NCBI GenBank assembly: GCA_035541855.1
Contig: DATKMM010000024.1
Span: forward strand, 1 to 6,178
Source: JAJXYP01 sp035541855
Lineage (GTDB): Bacteria > Patescibacteriota > Minisyncoccia > UBA6257 > 2-01-FULL-56-20
Reading direction: 5' to 3'
Length of the DNA stretch: 6,178 bases
A model generated the notes under the pieces. It saw only the letters and a list, made by a program, of their open reading frames with translations, was not told where the DNA came from and searched no databases. Positions 1 to 5,890 of this stretch are shown here, piece after piece. A program made the translations under genes and the position numbers. Position 1 is the stretch's first letter. Every line of letters starts with the position of its first letter.

Positions 1-1345
1 CGACCGGAAAGCCGTGTGTCGTGAAGAGAACGAACGCCTCCTCGCCGGTGATCATCTTGACCTGGCCGGGTGGGGTCGATCGCTCTTTGATCCGTTCGTA
101 CAGCATTGCGACACCCTGTTCGAGCGTGGTCAAAAACTTCGCCGCTTCGCCACGCAGGCCGGAAACGATCTCGGCTTGCTGGTCGGCAAGATTGGCATAT
201 TGGCCAGTGTAGGCATGAATGATCCCCTCGCTTGCCTCGGTGATCCATTCGACGGATCCCGTGCCAAGGCGATGCGCCTCGAACACGGCTTTACGGATAA
301 GACGGCGCAGGAGGTAGCCGCGCTCCTTATTGGCCGGCCGGACGCCGTCGCCCAGCAGGAAGACGGCGGCGCGCAGGTGGTCGGCGATGATGCGATAGGA
401 TTTTTTATCTGTTTGATATTCCCTTTTGAACTCTTTTTCGAGGATCGAAATGATCGAGTTCAGGACGTCGATCCTGAAAACATCCGCTTCATGGTTCGCG
501 GCCGCCGTGATCCGCTCGAGGCCGCCGCCGAAGTCCACGTTGCGCTGGGCAAGCTTTTCGAAAGTACCGTCTTCGCGCTTCTTGTATTCCATAAAGACCG
601 AATTGCCGATCTCGAGGAACCGGCCGCAGTCGCAGTTCGGATGGCATTCCTTGCCGGATTTTTCATCGTGCCGCCTCCGTCCATCGACGTAAAATTCGCC
701 GAAATCGTAAAAGACCTCCGAATCCGGGCCGCCCGGTTCGCCTGCGGGCATTTTGGACGGCACTCCGGCGCGGCTCCACCAGTTCTTTTTAATGTCGTAG
801 GAAAAGATCCGGCCGCCCTGCATGCCCTTTTCGCTTCCGGCCTGTTCCGAACCGAGCTCGACATATTTCGGACCGCCGCCATCCACGCCCCTGCCCGTGA
901 ACAATCTTTTCCAGATAGCCACGGATTCATCGTCGCGCGGGATGCCGGTCCCCGGGTCGCCGGCGAAAACGGTCACATACAAACTTGCCGGATCGAGGCC
1001 GGCGCCTTTTTCCTTATCGGTCAAAAATTCAAAAAACCAGCCGAGCTGCTCCTCCTTGAAGTAGTCGCCAAAGGACCAGTTGCCCAGCATTTCAAAAAAG
1101 GTCGTATGGCGGTTATCGCCGACCTCGTCAATATCCTCGGCGCGAAAACATTTTTGGGAATCCGCCACGCGGCGGCCCGCCGGATGCGGCTGGCCGAGAA
1201 GATATGGCACGAGCGGCTGCATGCCGCTCCCCGTGAAAAGCGTGGTCGGGTCGTTCTCGGGCACCAAAGAAGCGGATGGCACGACCACGTGTCCCCGTTC
1301 CTCGAAAAATTTCAGGTAGCGCCTGCGGACCTCAGCCGTTTCCAT
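1..1345 (-). CDS. alaS: Alanyl-tRNA synthetase, N-terminal 448 residues (partial at window edge)
   Basis: Class II aminoacyl-tRNA synthetase that charges tRNA-Ala with alanine in the cytoplasm. The reverse strand is open from the ATG at 1345 to the window edge. The protein starts METAEVRRRYLKFFEERGH and carries SLVPENDPTTLFTGSGMQPL (about 26-45, motif 1 region), RHTTFFEMLGNWSFGDYF (79-96, motif 2), VDFGGGLERI (270-279, motif 3) and IIADHLRAAVFLLGDGVRP (319-337), ending in GEEAFVLFTTHGFPV at the start of the next conserved block. Bacterial AlaS is usually about 850-880 residues, so the rest, including any editing and C-Ala domains, is outside. Two oddities: the usual GPCGPCTE motif is replaced by AGEPGGPDSE (201-210), and a Cys/His cluster CHPNCDC lies at 234-240. 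The start is 4 bases after the stop of the upstream gene, with no Shine-Dalgarno motif, suggesting cotranscription. The identification is firm; full length is unknown. Confidence 0.96.
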   Translation of the reverse strand, partial: METAEVRRRYLKFFEERGHVVVPSASLVPENDPTTLFTGSGMQPLVPYLLGQPHPAGRRVADSQKCFRAEDIDEVGDNRHTTFFEMLGNWSFGDYFKEEQLGWFFEFLTDKEKGAGLDPASLYVTVFAGDPGTGIPRDDESVAIWKRLFTGRGVDGGGPKYVELGSEQAGSEKGMQGGRIFSYDIKKNWWSRAGVPSKMPAGEPGGPDSEVFYDFGEFYVDGRRRHDEKSGKECHPNCDCGRFLEIGNSVFMEYKKREDGTFEKLAQRNVDFGGGLERITAAANHEADVFRIDVLNSIISILEKEFKREYQTDKKSYRIIADHLRAAVFLLGDGVRPANKERGYLLRRLIRKAVFEAHRLGTGSVEWITEASEGIIHAYTGQYANLADQQAEIVSGLRGEAAKFLTTLEQGVAMLYERIKERSTPPGQVKMITGEEAFVLFTTHGFPV

Positions 1346-1349
1346 GTTT

Positions 1350-1853
1350 TTATTCTTTAATTTCCGGATGTTCCGCTAAATATCGATCACGAACATAAAT
1401 GCCCAGCGTCGGTGCCACATTATCCAGACTCCGGGAAGGGTTATTATAGAGATATACCTTCAGGAAGTTCATATAAGGTTTTTCGCTTAAGATATGGATC
1501 GATTTTATCGCAGCGGTTTCGACATCATATTTTAACACCGGAGCATCGTGCGCGATACAGTCGAAAAAATCCTTTTGGTTTTCTGTAAAAATCTTATCAA
1601 AACCAAGCGTTGCAATAAAACGCTCGCCATCTTCGGTCAGCCGGATGGGGCTGTAATTTTGCAGTTCGGTATGGTTGAAATTAGCCGCATTCTTGATAAG
1701 AAAATCGCTGACGACCTTGACGTTATGCTTTATTTTTGCCGTTGTCTCCTGGAGATTGTCCAGAATCTCCAACTTTCGGCCAATTGAAACAAGCCACCCT
1801 ACCGTGACCGCGATACCAACGAACGATAATGCCTGAAGGATCTGTGAGGTCAT
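1350..1853 (-). CDS. Small membrane-anchored protein of unknown function (167 aa)
   Basis: Function not recognised. Residues about 4-24 (ILQALSFVGIAVTVGWLVSI) form one hydrophobic segment, likely a membrane anchor. A short, probably helical linker (25-62) follows, then a soluble domain with SPIRLTEDGERFIATLGFDK (68-87), which resembles the wing/helix region of winged-helix folds, and a tail with LGIYVRDRYLAEHPE (150-164). From memory, this arrangement (N-terminal anchor, SPxxLTExG motif, YLRD-like tail) recurs in uncharacterised proteins scattered across bacteria; I cannot search to confirm. The ATG at 1853 is preceded in frame by TGA 24 bases upstream, and no other early Met exists. There is no Shine-Dalgarno sequence, but a promoter-like sequence ends 6 bases before the ATG. 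Parts are much poorer in GC than the neighbours (17 of 60 bases in 1561-1620), which may indicate transfer or weak codon selection. The stop lies 4 bases before alaS. Confidence 0.8.
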   Translation of the reverse strand: MTSQILQALSFVGIAVTVGWLVSIGRKLEILDNLQETTAKIKHNVKVVSDFLIKNAANFNHTELQNYSPIRLTEDGERFIATLGFDKIFTENQKDFFDCIAHDAPVLKYDVETAAIKSIHILSEKPYMNFLKVYLYNNPSRSLDNVAPTLGIYVRDRYLAEHPEIKE

Positions 1854-1859
1854 GCTATT

Positions 1860-1888
1860 ACGATAAATCCCTCAAAAGGGGATTGCAA
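1860..1888 (-). promoter_or_regulatory. Putative sigma-70 promoter for the 1853-1350 gene and alaS
   Basis: Reading the minus strand, TTGCAA (1888-1883, 4/6 to TTGACA), a spacer of exactly 17 bases, then TATCGT (1865-1860, 4/6 to TATAAT). The -10 ends 6 bases before the ATG at 1853, so the transcript would begin at or next to the start codon. The spacer is almost entirely occupied by a hairpin (1866-1884). Spacing is ideal but both hexamers are modest, so this is a suggestion. Confidence 0.4.
1866..1884 (-). terminator. Possible hairpin terminator after rpoD
   Basis: AATCCC (1866-1871) and GGGATT (1879-1884) form a perfect 6-bp stem with a 7-base loop, located 38 bases beyond the rpoD stop. 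On the minus strand the stem is followed only by TTATCG, a poor U tract, so termination would be weak or factor-assisted. The same bases form the spacer of the putative promoter of the next gene. Confidence 0.4.
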
Positions 1889-1921
1889 ATTTGTTTTAAG
1901 AAAATTTTAATCCCGTTCGCC

Positions 1922-3127
1922 CTATCCCAAATTCTCGAACCCTTCGAGCGCCGCGGCCTTGCCGTGCTCGCGGATCTTTTCGAGCGCCTTTGCCTCGATC
2001 TGCCGGATGCGCTCTCTCGTGACGCCGAAGGCCTTGCCCACTTCCTCGAGCGTGTGGCTGATGCCGTCGTCCAGGCCGAAACGCATTTTAAGGATCTGCT
2101 GTTCGCGTTCGGAAAGGTCGATCATGATCTCCTTGATGAGGTCGCGGAGCATGGCGCGGGCGGTGAGCTGGGACGGCGTGGGGTTCTTCTCGTCCGGCAG
2201 GAAGTCGGAAAGCGTCGAATCGTCCTCGTCGCCGATCGGCGTCTCGATGGAAAGCACTTCCTGCGAGATCTTCTGGATGTGGCGCACTTTGTCCACGTCG
2301 ATCCCCATCTCGGCGGCGATCTCCTCGGCAAGCGGGTCGCGGCCGAGCTCCTGGATGAGCTGGCGGCGGATCTGCGTGTACTTCGAGATGGTCTCCACCA
2401 TGTGCACGGGGATGCGGACCGTGCGGGACTGGTCGGCGAGCGCGCGGGTGATGGCCTGGCGGATCCACCAGGTGGCGTAGGTCGAGAACTTGAACCCGCG
2501 CCGGTAGTCGAACTTCTCGACCGCGCGCGAGAGGCCGATGTTCCCCTCCTGGATGAGGTCGAGGATGGAAAGATGCGGCGTGCGGTTCACGTAGCGCTTC
2601 GCGATCGAGACCACGAGGCGGAGGTTCGCCTTCATCAGCCGCTGCCGCGCGTCCTCGTCGCCCTTCTCGGCGCGTTTGGCGAGATCGCGCTCCTCGTCCT
2701 TCGAAAGCAGCGGCGTCTTGCCGATCTCCTTCAGGTACATCTGCACGGCGTCCGGCACGTCGCCCTCGAAGGCCATGGAATCATCGAACTCCTTTTCGTT
2801 CTCGTCCTTCGAGAAGTCGATGAGGGCGCTCGTCTCGATGACCTTGATCCCGGCCTTCTCCAGCCGGTCGTAGATCTCGTCGAGCAAGCCGACATTGTCC
2901 TCGATCTTGGGGAAATAATAGAGGATCTCGTTGTCGGTCACGAAACCGCGCGGGCGGCCGCGTTCGATGAGCTCGCTGATCTCGGTTTCGCTCGCCTTGA
3001 TCGCCTTCTCACGCTTCGAAAGCGGTTTTGGCTTTTTCGCCTTCCGGCCGTGCTTCCGGACCGGCTTCCGCGCCGGGCGCTTCGCCGGACGGGCGTGCTT
3101 TTTTTGGGGTTTCGGCTTGCGTGCCAT
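1922..3127 (-). CDS. rpoD: RNA polymerase primary sigma factor (sigma-70/SigA, 401 aa)
   Basis: Housekeeping sigma factor that guides RNA polymerase to -35/-10 promoters. In order: a Lys/Arg/Pro-rich tail (1-46, MARKPKPQKKHARPAKRPAR...), a short region 1.1-like domain (about 47-98), region 1.2 (DAVQMYLKEIGKTPLLSKDEE, 126-146), region 2 core binding (NLRLVVSIAKRYVNR and LDLIQEGNIGLSRAVEKFDY, 168-208), region 2.3/2.4 melting and -10 recognition (GFKFSTYATWWIRQAITRAL, 211-230), region 3 (about 240-300), the 3.2 finger (LSDFLPDEKNP, 306-316), and region 4.2 helix-turn-helix (TLEEVGKAFGVTRERIRQIE, 359-378). All expected group 1 elements are present. Length suits compact primary sigmas (about 370-400 aa). 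It follows parB by 66 bases, has its own promoter-like sequence and no Shine-Dalgarno motif. Group 1 assignment is favoured over an alternative sigma by the intact 1.2-4.2 series and region 1.1-like domain. Confidence 0.97.
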   Translation of the reverse strand: MARKPKPQKKHARPAKRPARKPVRKHGRKAKKPKPLSKREKAIKASETEISELIERGRPRGFVTDNEILYYFPKIEDNVGLLDEIYDRLEKAGIKVIETSALIDFSKDENEKEFDDSMAFEGDVPDAVQMYLKEIGKTPLLSKDEERDLAKRAEKGDEDARQRLMKANLRLVVSIAKRYVNRTPHLSILDLIQEGNIGLSRAVEKFDYRRGFKFSTYATWWIRQAITRALADQSRTVRIPVHMVETISKYTQIRRQLIQELGRDPLAEEIAAEMGIDVDKVRHIQKISQEVLSIETPIGDEDDSTLSDFLPDEKNPTPSQLTARAMLRDLIKEIMIDLSEREQQILKMRFGLDDGISHTLEEVGKAFGVTRERIRQIEAKALEKIREHGKAAALEGFENLG

Positions 3128-3152
3128 AGGAGCTTAGTACAACAATTCCCTT

Positions 3153-3181
3153 ATTATTATTCATTTTCGCCGATCTGGCAA
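3153..3181 (-). promoter_or_regulatory. Putative sigma-70 promoter of rpoD
   Basis: Minus strand TTGCCA (3181-3176, 5/6 to TTGACA), 17-base spacer, AATAAT (3158-3153, 5/6 to TATAAT). Predicted start near 3146 gives a leader of about 18 bases to the ATG at 3127. It lies in the 66-bp parB-rpoD gap. There is no clear terminator after parB, so rpoD may also receive read-through from parAB. Confidence 0.6.
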
Positions 3182-3193
3182 GGCTTCCGGGCT

Positions 3194-4162
3194 TCAGAAA
3201 TTTTCCCTGCCGAGGCGGCGCAGGATGTTCTCGAGCTCTTCGGGCGAATAGAACGTGATCGAGATCCTGCCGGAGGCGGCTCCCTTCTTGATCTCCACCG
3301 GCGCGCCGAGCGATATGCTGAGCGAATCCTTGAGCGCTTTCACTTCGGGCGGCAGTTCCACCTCTTCCCGTTCGCCGTAGGGGCGCCGGATGCGCTCGAC
3401 GCGGTCGCGCACGTCGCGGGTCGTGAGCCGGTAGCGCGTGATATCGTCGAAAAGCTTTTTCTGCGCCGCGGGGTCCTCGACGGCGAGCAGGAGGCGGCCG
3501 TGGCTTTCGCTCAGCTCCCCTTTTTGGAGCGCTTCCTGGATGTACGGCGGGAGGTCGAGGAGGCGGACGCTGTTCGCCACGGCCTCGCGGCTCTTGCCGA
3601 GCTTCGACGCGATCTCGCGCTGGGTCAGGTGGAACTCCTCCTGCAGGCGTTGGAATGCGCGGGCGGTCTCCACCGGGTTCAGGTTCTCGCGCTGGATGTT
3701 CTCGATGACGGCGAGCTCGAGCTTTTCGCGCTCGAGGCCGACATTGCGGATGATGGCCGGCACGACGCGCAGGCCGAGCATCTTGGATGCCAGGAGGCGG
3801 CGCTCGCCGGCGATGAGCTCGTATTCGACGTCGATGCCGGATGGCGTTTCCTTCTCGACCTTCGTCACCACGAGCGGCTGGAGGAGGCCGAATTCACGGA
3901 TCGAGCTCGCGAGCTCGTGGATGGCTTCCTGGTTGAAATCGCGGCGCGGCTGGTTCGGGTTCGCGCGGATCTTTTCAACCTCGATATGGAAGATGGACTG
4001 CGGCTCCTTCTCCGGCTGGCGGACGGGCTGCTGCGCAGGCAGCGCCGGTAACGCTGGTTGCACGGTCCGTGCCGGCTCCGCGCCCGGCACCGCCGCCGGC
4101 TGGCTTGCCGGTTCGCTGCCACCCTTCTGCGGGATTAATGATTCGAGTCCTTTGCCTAACAT
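3194..4162 (-). CDS. parB: Chromosome-partitioning protein ParB/Spo0J (322 aa)
   Basis: CTP-dependent DNA clamp that loads at parS sites and partners with ParA for chromosome segregation. The N-terminal MLGKGLESLIP (1-11) is the conserved ParA-stimulating segment, followed by a Pro/Ala-rich linker (about 17-52). The ParB/Srx-type CTP-binding domain has IRANPNQPRRDF (65-76), SIREFGLLQPLVV (87-99), ELIAGERRLLASKMLG (115-130, with the GERR signature) and VIENIQRENLNPVE (152-165). The helix-turn-helix for parS is LTQREIASKLGKSREAVANS (179-198), followed by RLLDLPPYIQEAL and the HGRLLLAVED segment. The C-terminal dimerisation region is about 265-322 (ISITFYSPEELENILRRLG). Length is slightly above the common 280-300 aa because of the linker. 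The ATG at 4162 is 14 AT-rich bases after the parA stop, so the two form an operon. No parS-like 16-mer is evident in the window. Confidence 0.97.
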   Translation of the reverse strand: MLGKGLESLIPQKGGSEPASQPAAVPGAEPARTVQPALPALPAQQPVRQPEKEPQSIFHIEVEKIRANPNQPRRDFNQEAIHELASSIREFGLLQPLVVTKVEKETPSGIDVEYELIAGERRLLASKMLGLRVVPAIIRNVGLEREKLELAVIENIQRENLNPVETARAFQRLQEEFHLTQREIASKLGKSREAVANSVRLLDLPPYIQEALQKGELSESHGRLLLAVEDPAAQKKLFDDITRYRLTTRDVRDRVERIRRPYGEREEVELPPEVKALKDSLSISLGAPVEIKKGAASGRISITFYSPEELENILRRLGRENF

Positions 4163-4176
4163 TAAAATTTTAGAAA

Positions 4177-5001
4177 TTAGAGGTTAAATTCACCGAAATT
4201 TTCGCTCGCCGGCGCCGCGCCGTCCCCCGGCATGAACTCCCGCTCCTGCGCGATGACCTCCGCCGCCAGGCGCCGGTAGCCGATCGCGCCCGGCGAATCG
4301 GGGCGGTAGAGGAGCACCGGCTGGGAAAAGCTCGGCGCCTCCGCGAGGGCGACGCTCCGCGGGATCTCGACCTCGAAGACCGGATACGGAAAGTTGTTGC
4401 GGAGATTTTTCGCCACCTCGCGGCTCAGGTGCTCGCGCTTATCATACATCGTTACCAGGCCGCCCGCGACCGTGAGCGGATGGTGCAGGTGGTCGCGGAT
4501 CAGGTCCACGGTCTCAAGCAGCTGGCCCAGCCCCTCCAAGCTGTAATACTCCGCCTGGACCGGAATTAAAACCTCGTCCGCCGCCACGAGCCCGTTCACC
4601 GTGAGCAGGCTCAGGCTCGGCGGCAGGTCGATTAAAATATAATCGTACTGGTGGCGCAGCCGGTTCACGAACTTCCGCAGGAAATATTCGCGCTCCGGCA
4701 TGTCCACGAACTCCACGAGCGCGCCCGCGAGATGCGGCGCCGCCGGGACGAGATGGAGGTTATAGAGCGCGGTCGGTTTAATGATGTTTTCATGCGCCAC
4801 CGCGCCGATCACGCCATGGTACACGCTCACCTCCGTCTGGCGCGGATCGTAGCCCAGGGCCGAGCTCGCGTTCGCCTGCGGATCGAAATCGATCACGAGC
4901 GTCCGCTTGCCCATGACGGCCAGATAAGCGCCCAAATTCACCGATGTCGTCGTTTTTCCCACCCCGCCTTTGGCATTGCAGATTGCGATGACGCGTGCCA
5001 T
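4177..5001 (-). CDS. parA: Chromosome-partitioning ATPase ParA/Soj (274 aa)
   Basis: Walker-type ATPase that binds DNA non-specifically as an ATP dimer and is stimulated by ParB, helping to move origins apart. It starts MARVIAICNAKGGVGKTTTS: the deviant Walker A is KGGVGKTT (11-18) with the signature Lys11. Walker A' is VIDFDPQANAS (36-46), Walker B YILIDLPPSL (121-130), and IPVQAEYYSLEGL (146-158) is the conserved segment after it. Length is typical of chromosomal ParA/Soj (about 250-280). Plasmid-type ParA often has an extra N-terminal helix-turn-helix domain; this one begins at the ATPase fold, supporting a Soj-like chromosomal role. The C-terminal tail (256-274, GDGAAPASENFGEFNL) is acidic and probably disordered. 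First gene of the parA-parB block, divergent from the hydrolase across 39 bp. No Shine-Dalgarno motif. Confidence 0.97.
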   Translation of the reverse strand: MARVIAICNAKGGVGKTTTSVNLGAYLAVMGKRTLVIDFDPQANASSALGYDPRQTEVSVYHGVIGAVAHENIIKPTALYNLHLVPAAPHLAGALVEFVDMPEREYFLRKFVNRLRHQYDYILIDLPPSLSLLTVNGLVAADEVLIPVQAEYYSLEGLGQLLETVDLIRDHLHHPLTVAGGLVTMYDKREHLSREVAKNLRNNFPYPVFEVEIPRSVALAEAPSFSQPVLLYRPDSPGAIGYRRLAAEVIAQEREFMPGDGAAPASENFGEFNL

Positions 5002-5004
5002 TGC

Positions 5005-5033
5005 TTTAAATTATTTTAACATTGAACTATCAT
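5005..5033 (+). promoter_or_regulatory. Putative promoter of the alpha/beta hydrolase gene
   Basis: TTTAAA (5005-5010, 4/6 to TTGACA), a 17-base spacer, TATCAT (5028-5033, 5/6 to TATAAT). The -10 ends 7 bases before the ATG at 5041, predicting transcription starting at the start codon. It overlaps the divergent parA promoter, so the two could compete for polymerase. Confidence 0.45.
5013..5021 (-). promoter_or_regulatory. Putative extended -10 promoter of parA
   Basis: Minus strand TGT TAAAAT (5021-5013) matches the extended -10 pattern TGn-TATAAT with 5/6 in the hexamer. I see no good -35 at 16-18 bases upstream. The -10 ends 11 bases before the parA ATG, so the leader would be only about 4-6 bases. 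Confidence 0.4.
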
Positions 5034-5040
5034 TTACGCT

Positions 5041-5796
5041 ATGCCATATGCCCTCCGCACGCGGTTCAAAAAGGAAATCGTCGCCGAGTTTCTGCCGCCC
5101 GTCCGCGCCGGGAAACGCCAGCGTGTGGTGATCATCTGCGACGGCGCCCCGACCGTCCCGGCCAGGTCCTCGCTCGTGCAGTTCTTCTCGAAGAAAGGGT
5201 TCTGGGCGATCTATCCCCGCTACCGCGGCACGTGGGAGAGCGACGGCGTGTTCCTGCGGAGATCGCCGGAGCAGGATGTGCTTGACGTCATCGATTCGCT
5301 GCCGCGCGGGTTCAAGGACCTGTGGAGCGGCAAAACTTATCGCGTGCAGCCGGATGAGGTCTTTATCGTGGCCACAAGCTTCGGCGGACCGGCCGGCATC
5401 CTCGCCTCGCGCGACCCGCGGGTATCGAAGGTCGTCGCCGTCTCCCCCGTCGTCGACTGGCAGGCGCCGAGCAAGGCCGAACCCATCAACGCCGCCGGGT
5501 TCCGCCTCATCCATGAAACGTTCGGCAACGGGTATCGTTTCGGTTTGAGCGAATGGAAGAAGCTCGCCGGCGGAAAGTTCTATAACCCCGTCCGTCACGC
5601 CGCGGAGATCGACGGCGCGAAGCTCCTCATCTTCCACGCCCGCGACGACCAATCCGTCCGCTGGAACGAGGTCGCCAGGTTCGCCTGCGCCACCGGCGCG
5701 ACATTAAAACTTTTTAAAAAAGGCGGCCACCTCTCGGGCAGGCGCATCGTGCCCGGACACTGGAACCGGATTGCCAAATTCCTGAAAAAATCATAA
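5041..5796 (+). CDS. Alpha/beta hydrolase (serine-hydrolase fold, S9/dienelactone-hydrolase-like, 251 aa)
   Basis: Predicted cytoplasmic serine hydrolase; substrate unknown. Core elements: strand plus early turn RVVIICDGAP (28-37), strand and loop GFWAIYPRYRGTWESDG (53-69), nucleophile elbow VFIVATSFGGPAG (107-119) with Ser113, acid region LLIFHARDDQSV (195-206) with likely Asp203, and KLFKKGGHLSG (223-233) with His230. The triad Ser113-Asp203-His230 is in the expected order and spacing. The elbow is A-T-S-F-G rather than G-x-S-x-G, a variation tolerated in some peptidase and esterase relatives. No signal peptide or membrane segment. The ATG at 5041 has an in-frame TGA 18 bases upstream and no Shine-Dalgarno motif. 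Alone on the plus strand, divergent from parA, with tRNA-Glu 19 bases downstream. A peptidase, esterase or thioesterase role cannot be separated from sequence alone. Confidence 0.88.
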   Translation: MPYALRTRFKKEIVAEFLPPVRAGKRQRVVIICDGAPTVPARSSLVQFFSKKGFWAIYPRYRGTWESDGVFLRRSPEQDVLDVIDSLPRGFKDLWSGKTYRVQPDEVFIVATSFGGPAGILASRDPRVSKVVAVSPVVDWQAPSKAEPINAAGFRLIHETFGNGYRFGLSEWKKLAGGKFYNPVRHAAEIDGAKLLIFHARDDQSVRWNEVARFACATGATLKLFKKGGHLSGRRIVPGHWNRIAKFLKKS

Positions 5797-5799
5797 AAT
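5771..5799 (+). promoter_or_regulatory. Putative promoter of tRNA-Glu inside the hydrolase 3' end
   Basis: TTGCCA (5771-5776, 5/6), 17-base spacer, TAAAAT (5794-5799, 5/6). The -10 includes the hydrolase stop codon TAA (5794-5796). Predicted transcription start near 5806 leaves a pre-tRNA leader of about 10 bases before 5816. The -35 hexamer is identical to that of the rpoD promoter-like sequence. Confidence 0.6.
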
Positions 5800-5815
5800 A
5801 ACAAGCGTACCGCAC

Positions 5816-5890
5816 GGCCTCATCGTCTAATGGCCAGGACGGCGCCCTTTCACGGCGCAAATCAGGGTTCGATTCCCTGTGGGGCTACCA
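5816..5890 (+). tRNA. tRNA-Glu (anticodon TTC), CCA encoded
   Basis: A full cloverleaf can be drawn: acceptor 5816-5822 with 5880-5886, anticodon stem 5842-5846 (GCGCC) with 5854-5858 (GGCGC), loop CTTTCAC giving anticodon TTC at 5849-5851 (Glu, GAA/GAG), a 4-base variable loop, T stem CAGGG (5863-5867) with CCCTG (5875-5879) around TTCGATT, discriminator A at 5887 and encoded CCA 5888-5890. The first acceptor pair is G-U (5816 with 5886), and there is a second U-G wobble at 5820/5884. The 3' end overlaps, in antisense, the end of a recombinase reading frame. Confidence 0.96.
5862..5890. other. Candidate integration (att) site at the tRNA-Glu 3' end
   Basis: This 29-base stretch is both the T arm, acceptor 3' strand and CCA of the tRNA and the final codons of the antisense recombinase frame. 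Integrases commonly insert at tRNA 3' ends and restore the tRNA, leaving the integrase gene next to the junction. Only one copy is in the window; the second would be expected to the right of 6178. Inferred from layout. Confidence 0.45.

Noticed and set aside
14..1360. A 448-codon open frame on the plus strand opposite alaS
   Set aside because: The reverse strand encodes AlaS with all class II motifs; the plus-strand protein shows no recognisable domain.
3181..3196. Possible terminator between parB and rpoD
   Set aside because: The GC-rich stretch just after the parB stop does not form a good stem and lacks a U tract.
1829..4051. A 740-codon open frame on the plus strand opposite rpoD and parB
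   Set aside because: It is antisense to two unmistakable genes and its protein is low-complexity Leu/Asp/Arg-rich, as expected for the complement of GC-rich coding DNA.
5011..5652. A 213-codon minus-strand frame opposite the hydrolase
   Set aside because: It is the complement of a gene with a full catalytic triad and would also overlap the parA promoter region.
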